Shown here: one piece after another, positions 44,699 to 53,762 of the stretch
Position numbering within the stretch: position 1 is the stretch's first letter
Layout of the letters: each line of letters starts with the position of its first letter
Source of the DNA: CAZAMB01 sp964486335
GTDB lineage: Bacteria > Planctomycetota > Phycisphaerae > UBA1845
Assembly (NCBI GenBank): GCA_964486335.1
Contig: CAZAMB010000003.1
Location: forward strand, 186,001-250,000
Direction: 5' to 3'
DNA: 64,000 nucleotides
Program-made: the position numbers and the translations under genes
Notes under the pieces: model-generated
The model's input: only the letters and a program-made list of their open reading frames with translations
Database searches by the model: none
What the model was told of the DNA's origin: nothing

Positions 44699-45850
44699 TT
44701 AGACCGCAGCTCCGAGCCGCTCATAAACTGACTTCAGTCGTTCTTCCATGCGATGCCAGCCGTATTCCTCCTCGACCGCCCGACGGCCGTTAAGACCCAG
44801 CTCGCGCGTGCGCTGCGGATCCTGAAGCAGTGAACGAATGGCATGAGCCAGGGATTCCGGGCTGGTCATGTCCGCGACGACGCCGCAATTCGCTCGGCGG
44901 ATGACTTCCTCCGTGTCGCTGCCGATAGGCCCGATTACGGCTTGTCCCGTGGCCATATAGTTGAACAGCTTGTTGGAAAGGCTCTTGTAGTTGTTTGGCG
45001 TGGGCTGCATGGCGATCAGCCCGATCGCGCCGCGATTGAGTGCCGGTCCCACCTGGTCAAACGGGATCCACCCGGTGACCTCCACGTTTTTCTGCAGCCC
45101 AAACTGGTCAACCAAGCGAACAAATTCATCTCGATCCGCCGCCTGCAACTCGCCGACGACAAGAAGCCCAACCCGGTTATCCGGCTGAAGGATCGCCAGC
45201 GCGCGGAGGATCTGCTCCTGTCCGCGACTGCGGCCGAGAAACCCATCGTGGGTCAGGGTCCATTCAGCCTCCGGCGGTTTGCGGTCAAAGGGGAACATCT
45301 CCAAGGGAGGGCTATTGTAGATGATATCCACGCGGCGGCAGCCGCAGTTGTCACGGTAGAACCGTTCATTGGTGAAGCTGACAACGATCACATGATCCGC
45401 TCGCCGCGCAAGGAAGCGAAGGAAACGCGTCGTGATCCGGGTGACAAGCCGCTCTCTCCAGCCGGTGAGAAATCGAGCCGCCGTATATTGAAAACACTCG
45501 TGGGCGTCGAAGACAAGCTTCGCGCCGGTTCGCCATTTGAGCAGGACTCCGACAACAAGACTCTCCACCTCGTGGACGTGATAGACGTCCGCGCGCCACC
45601 GCAGCGCCATTCGATACACCCGCCAGATCAACCGCGCCCGCTTCCAGCGCGTCAACTTCCGCGACGGCAATGGCAGCAACTCTAGCTCGGCCGGAAACGG
45701 CTTCTTCCCGTCGTGCATGGCCACCACACTGACTCGGTGCCCCAACTTCGCAAGCGAGCGCGCCTCGCGTTGCACCACGCGGGGATCCCATGCCGGATGA
45801 GACGGCGCGAGCATGCAGACACGAAGAGACGGTCGGTCTTTCGACATCAT
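44699..45850 (-). CDS. glycosyltransferase family 4 protein
   Basis: A GT-B-fold sugar transferase of 383 residues, last gene of a minus-strand polysaccharide operon. The N-terminal domain begins VCMLAPSHPAWDPRVVQREA and contains VYHVHEVESLVVGVL. The C-terminal nucleotide-sugar-binding domain has GFLGRSRGQEQILRALAIL, LLVVGELQ, VEVTGWIPFDQVGPALNRG and KLFNYMATGQAVIG with the conserved acidic region replaced by GSDTEEVIRRANCG. It starts only five bases from the upstream polymerase-like gene stop (45856). It likely adds a sugar to a surface polysaccharide repeat unit. The donor cannot be read from the sequence. Confidence 0.87.
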   Translation of the reverse strand: MMSKDRPSLRVCMLAPSHPAWDPRVVQREARSLAKLGHRVSVVAMHDGKKPFPAELELLPLPSRKLTRWKRARLIWRVYRMALRWRADVYHVHEVESLVVGVLLKWRTGAKLVFDAHECFQYTAARFLTGWRERLVTRITTRFLRFLARRADHVIVVSFTNERFYRDNCGCRRVDIIYNSPPLEMFPFDRKPPEAEWTLTHDGFLGRSRGQEQILRALAILQPDNRVGLLVVGELQAADRDEFVRLVDQFGLQKNVEVTGWIPFDQVGPALNRGAIGLIAMQPTPNNYKSLSNKLFNYMATGQAVIGPIGSDTEEVIRRANCGVVADMTSPESLAHAIRSLLQDPQRTRELGLNGRRAVEEEYGWHRMEERLKSVYERLGAAV

Positions 45851-45855
45851 GGATG

Positions 45856-47325
45856 TTAATCCTGCCCTCGGGCGGGACCGCCCTCGACATGTCCGGCGGC
45901 GAGCGCCGAAATGACGTTGCGGTTTCGCGACCAGTGTTCGCGAGAGGATCGGACCGACTCAACCGTTGATTCGCACACAAATGGAACGAGCCGGATGGGT
46001 CGGATGATTTTTTGAAAGAGCAGCGCAGCGATCCACATGGCCAAGGCAAACATAAGAGGAACGGTCACGGCGCCTCGCACGATGTGAACGAGCCACCAGC
46101 CCGCTCCGGCCAGGAACAACAAATCCGAGAACCTTCGGTACCGTTCCAACCCAAAGAAAAACCCCCACGCCACCATTCCAATGACGCCCAGTCTCCCGAA
46201 ATTGATATAAAGGTCGCCCACGACGCCGGGCGGAATGGTCGTCCCGCGACGACCCAGCTTCGGATCAAGAACCCGAGCGAAAATCCTCTGGGTGTCTTCA
46301 GGCTTGCCGGACCACAGGCTGCGAGGCACCGGTACGAAAAGAAGTCGGTAATACGATTGTCCCAAAAGATAGGGATGCGTGTCGGGGAAGAGGGTCATGG
46401 CCCGGCGAAGGTAGTAGGCGTATCCGAGGTCGCCGCCGACGAACGCATCCCCCACGACTTCGTTCACCCGCTCTTCGGTGATTCGATAGTCCTGAATCAT
46501 GTAGGAGTGCCTCACATATTTGAATGCCACAACGAAGAACAGAAGCATGGGGACGCTGGCGACCAGGAGCAGTTTGACATGCGCGCCCAGACGCCCCGAG
46601 GGTACTCTTGCTCCGAGGCGAACCAGATGAGCGCGGGCAACCGTAGCCACGAGATAGGCTACGATGACCGATACAAACGACGACCTCACACGAAAAACCA
46701 TGAAGTGAAACACAAGAAGGAACGCGACAGGAATCAAGTACGGAGCCTGCAACGCGGGCCGCTTCAGTCCGATCAGAAAAACCGCCAGCGGAAGACATAG
46801 AAACCCGTAGTTCGCAGCGAGATAATACGAAGAGTAACCGCCCTCGATCGTCATGACCGTTTTGGGGGCGGTGAAGACGTTGATGTTCAGCGCCGCCAAT
46901 CCCACGGTCAGCGCGGTCCCTGTTAATGCGCAAATCGTGAAACAAAGGGCGATGCACGCATCCACGGGAAGGTGCCCGATCTGAAATTGGGGCATGCGGT
47001 TGGCGTCGTGGTGCGTCAATCGCAGCCTGCGGGCGCCGAGAATAAACAGATCCAAACCGACGAGAAGCAAGACGTTTGAAGAATAGAGGATGGCCCCTTC
47101 GTCCCCGGCTCCGGCACGAACCCACCCCAGCATCAAACCGACCGGATCCGGAAAATACATCGCAACATATGCGGCAACAAACGCCGCGGAGAGCGGCTGC
47201 CTGGGAAGAAGACGCCACGCCACGAATAGCGCAACCATGGCATGAATGAAAAAGAGGCTGACATGTACCGCCGGAAATCTGGCGACCACACCGGATAGGG
47301 CGAAGATGAGCAGGATCAGTTCCAT
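45856..47325 (-). CDS. O-antigen/oligosaccharide repeat-unit polymerase, Wzy-like
   Basis: A polytopic inner-membrane protein of 489 residues with about 11-12 hydrophobic segments and one large loop (about 265-390). The loop carries VPRSLWSGKPEDTQRIFA, and then TTIPPGVVGDLYINFGRLGV, which match motifs of the oligosaccharide repeat-unit polymerase family. Its expected job is to join lipid-linked repeat units in the periplasm. It lies between a beta-helix protein and a glycosyltransferase and downstream of a flippase, the classic Wzx/Wzy arrangement. The C-terminal 45 residues are polar and Arg-rich. A shadow frame on the plus strand was rejected. Confidence 0.82.
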   Translation of the reverse strand: MELILLIFALSGVVARFPAVHVSLFFIHAMVALFVAWRLLPRQPLSAAFVAAYVAMYFPDPVGLMLGWVRAGAGDEGAILYSSNVLLLVGLDLFILGARRLRLTHHDANRMPQFQIGHLPVDACIALCFTICALTGTALTVGLAALNINVFTAPKTVMTIEGGYSSYYLAANYGFLCLPLAVFLIGLKRPALQAPYLIPVAFLLVFHFMVFRVRSSFVSVIVAYLVATVARAHLVRLGARVPSGRLGAHVKLLLVASVPMLLFFVVAFKYVRHSYMIQDYRITEERVNEVVGDAFVGGDLGYAYYLRRAMTLFPDTHPYLLGQSYYRLLFVPVPRSLWSGKPEDTQRIFARVLDPKLGRRGTTIPPGVVGDLYINFGRLGVIGMVAWGFFFGLERYRRFSDLLFLAGAGWWLVHIVRGAVTVPLMFALAMWIAALLFQKIIRPIRLVPFVCESTVESVRSSREHWSRNRNVISALAAGHVEGGPARGQD

Positions 47326-47391
47326 TCCGCGAATCCCGTCAATGTAGCGATCGCAATCCTCACGCCAACAAGCGCGTTACCCGGGACGAAA

Positions 47392-48657
47392 CTATTCCTT
47401 CTTTCGGATGCGAACTTCATTTTCGTCCATGATTGTTTTCGTCATGCGGACGTCATCCTTGTGCCGTACGTGGACTTCGTTATCTCGAAATTCGGCATCA
47501 GGATCGACGATGATCGCGTGTTTCGCATGGACGCCTCCGTCGCGGGTCAACGGAACAAGCGTCAACGCCCGAAAGTCGAATCGGCAGCCCACTGCTCGGC
47601 CAAAGATCGCCGCCACCGAATCGGCTACCGGCCCGTCTCCGGCAGCGCCGCTGCGAACCAGAATGCGATTGGCCTCGAATACCGAATCGTTGATCGCACC
47701 GCCCTTGGGTACCAGAATCGCTTCGTCCACGGACTGAAACAGCGAGTCTCGCACCGAAAGACCGTCGACGCGCCCAGCCACGACGACGGCGTGTCGCGCC
47801 CCGGTTGTTTCCCATTCAACGGCATCCAGCAGGATGTTGATCGCCGGTTTTCCGCGCGGCGTTCCGATCTGAATCGCCGCCCAACCGCCCGCGTTTCCCG
47901 GACTGGTTCGATAGGGCATGGACATGGTTCCGCCGCGAAGATGCAAGTCGTGCGTACCGGCGCCCACCTGGATCACCACGCCCCTGGCGTTGGCATCCCA
48001 CGCCGCACCGTAATGACCGAACCCCGTGGCGATAAAGTCGTGGCAGGTGTTCGTGGACCCGACGCCGAATTCGCCGAATTGACTCTTGACGGAGAGTTCA
48101 TTGTCCCGTCCCGTCCAGAAGGTAACGGAATCGGGATGCGAATTGCTGAGAAAGCACTGGACCCAGACGTTCATCTCGGAAGCCATCGAAACGACGGCGG
48201 CCGTGTGGTACCAGCCCTGAATCTGCCAACGGTCGAAGCGGTGCGTTCCGGACATGCCCTGCGACGGATCGCGCGCCAGCAGCAGCCCGACTTCCGGCTT
48301 CCCGCCCGCGTTCGCCGTCGCCATTTTCCAACCATCGAAATGCAGGCCGGCCGCGCCGGTCGCGTCAATCACCACGGGCGGCGTGTCCGTCGTGGGCAGG
48401 TTGAAATAGACGACCTGCCCGTTGCCTCGAATCGACAGGTTCTTTCTTCCCCGCAGATTCCACGGTTTCGTCTCAATGTACTTCGCCGCCGGATCGAGTT
48501 GAATCACGCAACCGTCCATCGGACACGCCGCGATGCGATCGGCCAAGTCAGCACGCGCGCGCAAAGCGACGCCGATGGCAACAAGCACCATGATCGCCAT
48601 ACGTGTTTCGGAAGCGCGCGACGCCGATGCGACCAGGCGCCTCGAACAATAGCACAT
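47392..48657 (-). CDS. secreted right-handed beta-helix protein in polysaccharide operon
   Basis: About 421 residues. From ATG 48657 the N-terminus is a signal peptide (MAIMVLVAIGVALRARADLA within the first 35 residues). The rest shows the repetitive pattern of a right-handed parallel beta-helix: LSIRGNGQVVYF, GLHFDGWKMATAN, LHLRGGTMSM, LSVRDSLFQSVDEAI, DSVFEANRILVRSG. The last 70 residues are charged (DAEFRDNEVHVRHKDD). Such proteins near polysaccharide genes are often lyases, epimerases or glycosidases acting on the polymer, but no catalytic residues can be assigned. The frame is open upstream to 48975 inside the flippase gene and is not coding there. A 452-residue frame on the plus strand is a shadow. 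Confidence 0.78.
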   Translation of the reverse strand: MCYCSRRLVASASRASETRMAIMVLVAIGVALRARADLADRIAACPMDGCVIQLDPAAKYIETKPWNLRGRKNLSIRGNGQVVYFNLPTTDTPPVVIDATGAAGLHFDGWKMATANAGGKPEVGLLLARDPSQGMSGTHRFDRWQIQGWYHTAAVVSMASEMNVWVQCFLSNSHPDSVTFWTGRDNELSVKSQFGEFGVGSTNTCHDFIATGFGHYGAAWDANARGVVIQVGAGTHDLHLRGGTMSMPYRTSPGNAGGWAAIQIGTPRGKPAINILLDAVEWETTGARHAVVVAGRVDGLSVRDSLFQSVDEAILVPKGGAINDSVFEANRILVRSGAAGDGPVADSVAAIFGRAVGCRFDFRALTLVPLTRDGGVHAKHAIIVDPDAEFRDNEVHVRHKDDVRMTKTIMDENEVRIRKKE

Positions 48658-48680
48658 CGATTGCAACCGAATACCGACAC

Positions 48681-50021
48681 TCACGAACTGGTCATCTCCT
48701 CTTCGATTATCGGCTCGCCGCGATCGCGAGCGCCGGTACGACTCGCATGGATGAAACAGGCCAACCATAGCATACCGGCAAGGAACGATGAACCCGCAAG
48801 GGACATGGCCGCGCCCTGAGCCTTCCCGGATGGAACGAGCACCATGAGAGCGATAAGCTGAATCGACGCCGTTACCGCTGAAACCACCGCCACCTGCTTC
48901 AGCGGAAGATAACGAACCGCGATCGGTCGAAGGAGCAATGCAAACGACATGAAACCATTCCCGATCGCAATCCATCCGTAAAATGTCAACGTGCTCTCCG
49001 AAAGATCAGGATACAACCGAACGATCAGCCATCGCCCGATCAGCCACGAGATGAAGCCGGTGGCGGCGGCGATGGTACCGGAAATCGCGAGATACTCCTT
49101 CCCCCGCCGGCCTGACAATGCGAATATCCGATTGGAGGCAAGGAGCGAAAGGACGACAGTGCTGATGAGTCCTATGGGAGCGACAAAGATGTTCCCGATG
49201 GAAGTGCCCGCGTAGAGCACGGCCACATCCTCGGCCCCGCCCAGGATGCCCAGCACGAGTCGCGAGGCGTAGACCTGGGTCTGTTCCATAAGGGTCATCA
49301 GCGCTCCGGGAACCCAGGCGGACATGAGCGCGCGAGCCAGACCCGAATCCCAGCCTACGGGTCCGCCGACAAATGTTCGGCAATAACGCCAGAAGAGCGG
49401 GTAGGCGAGCAAGACGCTGGCCGCATACACCGTACCGATGGCCCACAGATTGCGCGTCGGGGCGATCCAGAGATTGACCAGGAGCACGCCCGCCTCGATC
49501 ACGCGGATGACGAACATTGTCGCGAATCGACGTTCGACGCGAAGAACGACATTGAAGAGAAGCTCCAGGCTTCGCCCCAAGGCGAACACCCCGAGCGGAA
49601 AATAGACGGACCAGGCGCGCGATTGAAGAGCGGGGTCTGCGAACGGAAGACTCGCCGTGGAGGCGACGACCAGCACGGCCACCGAGAGGATGATCGAGAG
49701 ACGAATGGCCGTGTTCATCGTCCGCCGCGCCAACTCCTGAGACTGCCCGGCGAGTTCGCGGAGCAGATAAAGAGCAAACCCATTCGCGGCGATATTCCCA
49801 AACAGGTTCATGATTCCCAAAACCCACAAGAACCCGCCAAAAACATCGGGACCAAGTGAGCGATTCAAAATCGGACAAACGAGGAGTCGATCCGCTCCCA
49901 GGGAAAGGAAGTACCCTGCCCCTGACCAAACAGAGTACGTTCCGACGCGTGCGATTCGCCGAAGAAGAGCCGTCGTATTCGTAGCCGTGTCTTGTGATTC
50001 TGTCGAAGTGTTGTCGTTCAT
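48681..50021 (-). CDS. oligosaccharide flippase, Wzx-like
   Basis: A polytopic membrane protein (about 446 residues, 12-14 hydrophobic segments) of the polysaccharide flippase group (MOP superfamily). It moves lipid-linked sugar units across the inner membrane. Segments: YSVWSGAGYFLSLGADRLLV with the conserved first helix, GGFLWVLGIMNLFGNIAANG, and VLVPSGKAQGAAMSLAGSSF near the C-terminus. It is the first gene of the operon flippase - beta-helix - polymerase - glycosyltransferase on the minus strand. ATG 50021 is preferred; GTG 50042 is in frame. No clear ribosome-binding site is seen. Confidence 0.85.
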   Translation of the reverse strand: MNDNTSTESQDTATNTTALLRRIARVGTYSVWSGAGYFLSLGADRLLVCPILNRSLGPDVFGGFLWVLGIMNLFGNIAANGFALYLLRELAGQSQELARRTMNTAIRLSIILSVAVLVVASTASLPFADPALQSRAWSVYFPLGVFALGRSLELLFNVVLRVERRFATMFVIRVIEAGVLLVNLWIAPTRNLWAIGTVYAASVLLAYPLFWRYCRTFVGGPVGWDSGLARALMSAWVPGALMTLMEQTQVYASRLVLGILGGAEDVAVLYAGTSIGNIFVAPIGLISTVVLSLLASNRIFALSGRRGKEYLAISGTIAAATGFISWLIGRWLIVRLYPDLSESTLTFYGWIAIGNGFMSFALLLRPIAVRYLPLKQVAVVSAVTASIQLIALMVLVPSGKAQGAAMSLAGSSFLAGMLWLACFIHASRTGARDRGEPIIEEEMTSS

Positions 50022-50182
50022 GACTTCGAAAACGCTCGACACACGGTCACTGAGGCAACCATGCTATATCGACCGCAGCGCCGTATGGACTCATGCAAAT
50101 CCACATTCCTTCGCCGGGTTCGAAGGCATTTGCGATGAGTGGCGGCGAATTGGTGAAGGAGCATACAACGGGCACGCGATGG

Positions 50183-51238
50183 CTAAAACAACGTCGCATC
50201 GTTCGGCGCTGATACCGCGGCTCGCCCGTCCGCTGGAGGCGAGTATGCGATTCCGAGATGATCATGAGCCGGTTTGGTCGCCTGCCGACCCTGCCGCGTG
50301 CGAATAACAAACCCGATCTGTAACAGAAACGGCTCGACCATGTCCTCCAGCGTGTCGCGCTCCTGGCCCATCGTCGCGGCGATCGCTTCGATGCCCGCAG
50401 GCCCTCCCTTGTAAACCTTGATAAGCGCCTTCAGAAACGCCCGATCCAATTCGTCGAGCCCGAGTGAATCGACTTGCTGAATCTCCAGCGCTTCCTCAAC
50501 CACTTTCGGAGACAGCGCCCCGTCACCGCGAACCTGTGCGAAGTCTCGGACGCGCTTGAGCAGCCGATTGGCCACCCTCGGCGTGCCCCGACTCCTCCCC
50601 GCAATGATGTCCAATGTCCCGATCTTCGCCTTCAAGTCGAGCTTCGCCGCCGACCGGTGCAGAATCGTTGTCAGCTCGTCAGTCGTGTAAAAATCGAGGT
50701 GATAGCTGTGGCCGAAGCGGTCGCGCATTGCCCCGCTCAGCATTCCGGCCCGCGTCGTCGCGCCGATCAGCGTGAACCGCCGCAACGCGAAGTTGACCAC
50801 CCGTCCGCTCAAGCCGCCTTCGATCGTGTAATCGACCCGAAAATCCTCCATCGCCGGATAGAGAAATTCCTCGACGATCTTCGGCAATCGGTGAATCTCA
50901 TCGATGAACAGCACGTCTCCGGTTTCGAGGTTGGTGAGCAGCGCCATCAGGTCGGCTTGCTTGGCAAGCGACGGACCCGACGTAATCCTCGGTGGCTTGT
51001 CAGTCATTTCCCGCGCGATGACGTTCGCCAGCGTCGTCTTTCCAAGTCCCGGCGGCCCGTCGAGCAGAATGTGCTCCAGTGGCTCGCGACGCTTTTTCGC
51101 CGCCGACATGGCGATTTCGAGCTTCTCAAGAACCGCCCGCTGGCCGATCATCTCGCCGATTCGCTGCGGGCGCAGCGCCGCATCGACCGGTTCATCGGCC
51201 GGACGCGATTCTGCGGTCAATACTCGTTCGCGCGTCAT
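50183..51238 (-). CDS. ruvB: Holliday junction branch migration helicase RuvB
   Basis: The AAA+ motor that drives branch migration with RuvA; cytoplasmic hexamer. 351 residues. ALRPQRIGEMIGQ near residue 21, Walker A DGPPGLGKTTLA near 60, Walker B LFIDEIHRL near 110, sensor and arginine-finger region ATTRAGMLSGAMRDRFG, and C-terminal winged-helix domain ending in QIGFVIRTRQGR. After that about 35 extra residues (Pro/Ala/Asp-rich) extend beyond the usual end. It is encoded after ruvC and ruvA with a methyltransferase gene in between. ATG 51238 lies just downstream of an inverted repeat. Confidence 0.96.
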   Translation of the reverse strand: MTRERVLTAESRPADEPVDAALRPQRIGEMIGQRAVLEKLEIAMSAAKKRREPLEHILLDGPPGLGKTTLANVIAREMTDKPPRITSGPSLAKQADLMALLTNLETGDVLFIDEIHRLPKIVEEFLYPAMEDFRVDYTIEGGLSGRVVNFALRRFTLIGATTRAGMLSGAMRDRFGHSYHLDFYTTDELTTILHRSAAKLDLKAKIGTLDIIAGRSRGTPRVANRLLKRVRDFAQVRGDGALSPKVVEEALEIQQVDSLGLDELDRAFLKALIKVYKGGPAGIEAIAATMGQERDTLEDMVEPFLLQIGFVIRTRQGRQATKPAHDHLGIAYSPPADGRAAVSAPNDATLF

Positions 51239-51251
51239 GGTTTACTAAAAC

Positions 51252-51363
51252 CTATCCCAATACCATGCGAGCCGCGAACTTCACTTCGCGCGGACCCTCG
51301 AATAGCTGGAGTATCTTCACGTTTGACAAACCATCGAAAGCCCGTTGTTCGGTTTTGGGATAG
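51252..51363. repeat. 13-bp inverted repeat upstream of ruvB
   Basis: CTATCCCAATACC (51252-51264) and GGTTTTGGGATAG (51351-51363) are reverse complements with one mismatch, 86 bases apart, in the gap before ruvB. The stretch between shows no gene. It may be a remnant of a small mobile element or a regulatory structure. Confidence 0.4.
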
Positions 51364-51459
51364 CCTCGACGCCCAAACCCAAGTTGCCAAGCTCAATACT
51401 CGCTCGACATCCACGGCGTCATGCCTCCATCCCGGTGGGTCATTTATCCACTTCACTCT

Positions 51460-52209
51460 CTAGCTGGGTCGAACAGCACAGGCAACCATCCGCTCAGCGT
51501 CCTGATCGTAAGGCGAACGCGACAACGATCCGAAGACCTCGATCGATTGAAATCCTGCACATCGAAGAAGTTCTCGCAACTCGACCGCTGAAAAAAGACG
51601 CAGCCGAAACCTATGCTCCCGCCTCTCGCCGCCGCGAATGACAATCCAACGGATGTCGAGGGATTCCCAGGCACCCTGAACCGTACGTTCCTCCAGTAGA
51701 ATCGTGCCGTCAGCTTCCTCGTGCCAGTCATAGCGGCGAAAAATCCGGGCCAGAACCTCCTTACCCATCATGTCCATCACCAATCGGCCGCCGGGCTTGA
51801 GACTGGAATACAGATTCCGGACTACGCGAAGATCGTCCGACGGATCGTCGAAATAACCAAAGGACGATAGTAGATTGACGGCCGCATCAAAGGCATCCGG
51901 ACGAACAAACTCGCGCATGTCGGCCCGAACCCACTCAGTGTCCAGACTTTCCCGTGCGGCCGCTTCCCGACCCTGTTTCAGATAGAATTCAGTCCGATCC
52001 ACCGCGCAGACGCGCATTCCGCGACGTGTAAACTCCCTCGAGTGCCGACCGATGCCGCACCCCAGGTCGAGCACTTGCGCTCCGGTGGAGAGGTTGAGAA
52101 GCTCGACGATTTGCGCGACCTCCGTAGCGGAGTCGTTCATGCGCTGTGCAGTAAACAATACGGGAGCGACGTCGCTCCAGAATTGCTCATCGTTGAACCA
52201 CTCTGTCAT
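51460..52209 (-). CDS. class I SAM-dependent methyltransferase
   Basis: 249 residues. SAM-binding motif I is AQVLDLGCGIGRHSREFTR near residue 43; motif II region MRVCAVDRTEFYL; the later DAAVNLLSSFGYFDDPSDD and LKPGGRLVMDMMG match the family. The tail contains a YDWHEEADGTILLEERTV segment and an acidic end, giving substrate-binding elements of unknown specificity. The gene sits within the ruv group on the same strand, but 98 bases separate it from ruvA and about 220 from ruvB, so operon membership is uncertain. It resembles small-molecule methyltransferases rather than rRNA enzymes, but this is a guess. Confidence 0.87.
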   Translation of the reverse strand: MTEWFNDEQFWSDVAPVLFTAQRMNDSATEVAQIVELLNLSTGAQVLDLGCGIGRHSREFTRRGMRVCAVDRTEFYLKQGREAAARESLDTEWVRADMREFVRPDAFDAAVNLLSSFGYFDDPSDDLRVVRNLYSSLKPGGRLVMDMMGKEVLARIFRRYDWHEEADGTILLEERTVQGAWESLDIRWIVIRGGERREHRFRLRLFSAVELRELLRCAGFQSIEVFGSLSRSPYDQDAERMVACAVRPS

Positions 52210-52307
52210 CCCTTGTTACCCGGTTGCCGTGTCGATTCGTGAATTCGCCGCAAACCACGCAGCGTTCGTTCACTGAAACTCGAACTTCGCGCGATGAACT
52301 CCGACCT

Positions 52308-52943
52308 TCAGCCTTCAACGCCGCCCTTGATCCGATAGGCCACACGCACCCATTCATCTGCCGATGCCAATTCGGGATGCAGTTGACCGGCCCGTTCGAT
52401 CCAGCGCTCGGCCTCGCCCCGCGGATCGCCCCACGCCACGAGAACCTCCAGCGCGTCCCGTTGCGCCGACGAAAGCTGCGCTACTCTTCCGCTCACCGCC
52501 GCCGCGTCGCCCCCGATCGCCAGGTCGGCAACCTTTCCGCGAAGCGTCGCCACGATCATCTCAGACGCCCGGGCGCCAATCCCTGGGAGCCTCGCCAGCG
52601 CCTTGGCATCGCCGGCTTCGATCCATGACGCGATCCGCCTCACTGGTTCGGCCAGCGCCTTCAGTGCCTTTCGCGGGCCGATCCCCTTCACGTCAAGAAA
52701 TCGCTCAAAAAACTCACGATCCTCACGATGCAAGAATCCCAACAGTCGCGGCACGAGATGCCCCGACCCGTGGTTGCCCTCAAAGAACTCCATTGTATGC
52801 AGCGTCACCTGTTGCCCGCGAAACGACGCCAATTCGCCAATGGAGAATCGCGGGACGAGCACTTGTCGCGCGACGCCCTCGCGTTCGACGACGATCGACT
52901 CCTCGTCCACGTCAAGCAACGAACCTGTCAAACGAACGATCAT
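52308..52943 (-). CDS. ruvA: Holliday junction DNA-binding protein RuvA
   Basis: It binds four-way DNA junctions and loads RuvB. 211 residues, normal size. N-terminal OB-fold (about 1-65: MIVRLTGSLLDVDEESIVVE, VTLHTMEFFEGNHG), helix-hairpin-helix region with FLDVKGIGPRKALKALAEP near 85 and LARLPGIGARASEMIVATL near 117, and a C-terminal domain (about 145-205: RDALEVLVAWGDPRGEAERW) that contacts RuvB. The start lies 17 bases after the ruvC stop. Confidence 0.95.
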   Translation of the reverse strand: MIVRLTGSLLDVDEESIVVEREGVARQVLVPRFSIGELASFRGQQVTLHTMEFFEGNHGSGHLVPRLLGFLHREDREFFERFLDVKGIGPRKALKALAEPVRRIASWIEAGDAKALARLPGIGARASEMIVATLRGKVADLAIGGDAAAVSGRVAQLSSAQRDALEVLVAWGDPRGEAERWIERAGQLHPELASADEWVRVAYRIKGGVEG

Positions 52944-52960
52944 CGTACTGCCGCCAGCCT

Positions 52961-53584
52961 TTACTCTGCCTTGCCGTGATCAGAGCCGCGACCGATAAAG
53001 CGACCAAGACGGGCGCTTTGTCCCCGAAGTCTCGCCGTCCGGCCAGACGCAGGGCGAGGTCCACACTTTGCCTCCGAACGCCACCCCCCCACGCTTTGAT
53101 CCACGTCGTTCGCACAGCATAACGCGATCGCCAGCGCGTCGGCCACGTCCGGCGGTTCCGGCGGAGCGGGCAATCCGAGCGCCGTCTCAATCGCTCGCTG
53201 CACCTGCGATTTGCTCGCCCGACCATTGCCCGTCAGGAATCGCTTGATCCGAGTGGCCGAATAGCTTCGAACCTCGATCCCCAGCTTCGCCGCCGCCAGC
53301 AAGATCACCCCCCGCGCGTGCCCCATCAGGATCGCCGTTCGTGGATGATTGTAATGCGAATAGAGCTGCTCGACCGCGACCACCGATGGTCGATGTTCGG
53401 CAAGAACGGCAGTGATATCGCCTTCGATGGCGGCCAGTCGCTCGGCCAAAGGCGGATCGGACTCGAAACGGCAAACGCCCGCGTCAATCACGCCCGCCCC
53501 GGGGCCCGGCCCGATCCTACCGCGCACCACGGCATAGCCTGTGATCCCCAGCCCCGGATCGATTCCGCAAACCAACGCGTCCAT
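52961..53584 (-). CDS. ruvC: Holliday junction endonuclease RuvC
   Basis: It cuts Holliday junctions symmetrically after RuvAB has moved them. 207 residues; about 30 more than E. coli RuvC because of an Arg/Gly-rich C-terminal tail. Catalytic acids are all present: D9 in GIDPGLGITGYAV, E72 in VAVEQLYSHYN, and D146 plus D149 in PPDVADALAIAL. The KSQVQRAIETALGLP segment precedes the last pair. First gene of ruvC-ruvA; divergent from the NeuA-NeuB gene. Confidence 0.95.
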   Translation of the reverse strand: MDALVCGIDPGLGITGYAVVRGRIGPGPGAGVIDAGVCRFESDPPLAERLAAIEGDITAVLAEHRPSVVAVEQLYSHYNHPRTAILMGHARGVILLAAAKLGIEVRSYSATRIKRFLTGNGRASKSQVQRAIETALGLPAPPEPPDVADALAIALCCANDVDQSVGGWRSEAKCGPRPASGRTARLRGQSARLGRFIGRGSDHGKAE

Positions 53585-53762
53585 GCGTTCGTCCTGTCGC
53601 CCGCCCGATCTCCAAACAACCGCCGAACAGCGTCTGCGACCCGCTACGAACTGTCAAGCTGCCCGTTCGACCAATCCTCTGGATTTAGCGACTCCTCCGC
53701 TCCATTCCACCAAACCCCGCACGCGCCGATCAAGCGCTCCCCCTCCCCGGACCGATAATTCC

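Noticed and set aside
47461..48819. 452-residue open frame on the plus strand
   Set aside because: Opposite the beta-helix gene, which has a signal peptide and regular strand pattern; this frame is Arg/His/Pro-rich without any family signature, typical of an antisense shadow in GC-rich DNA.
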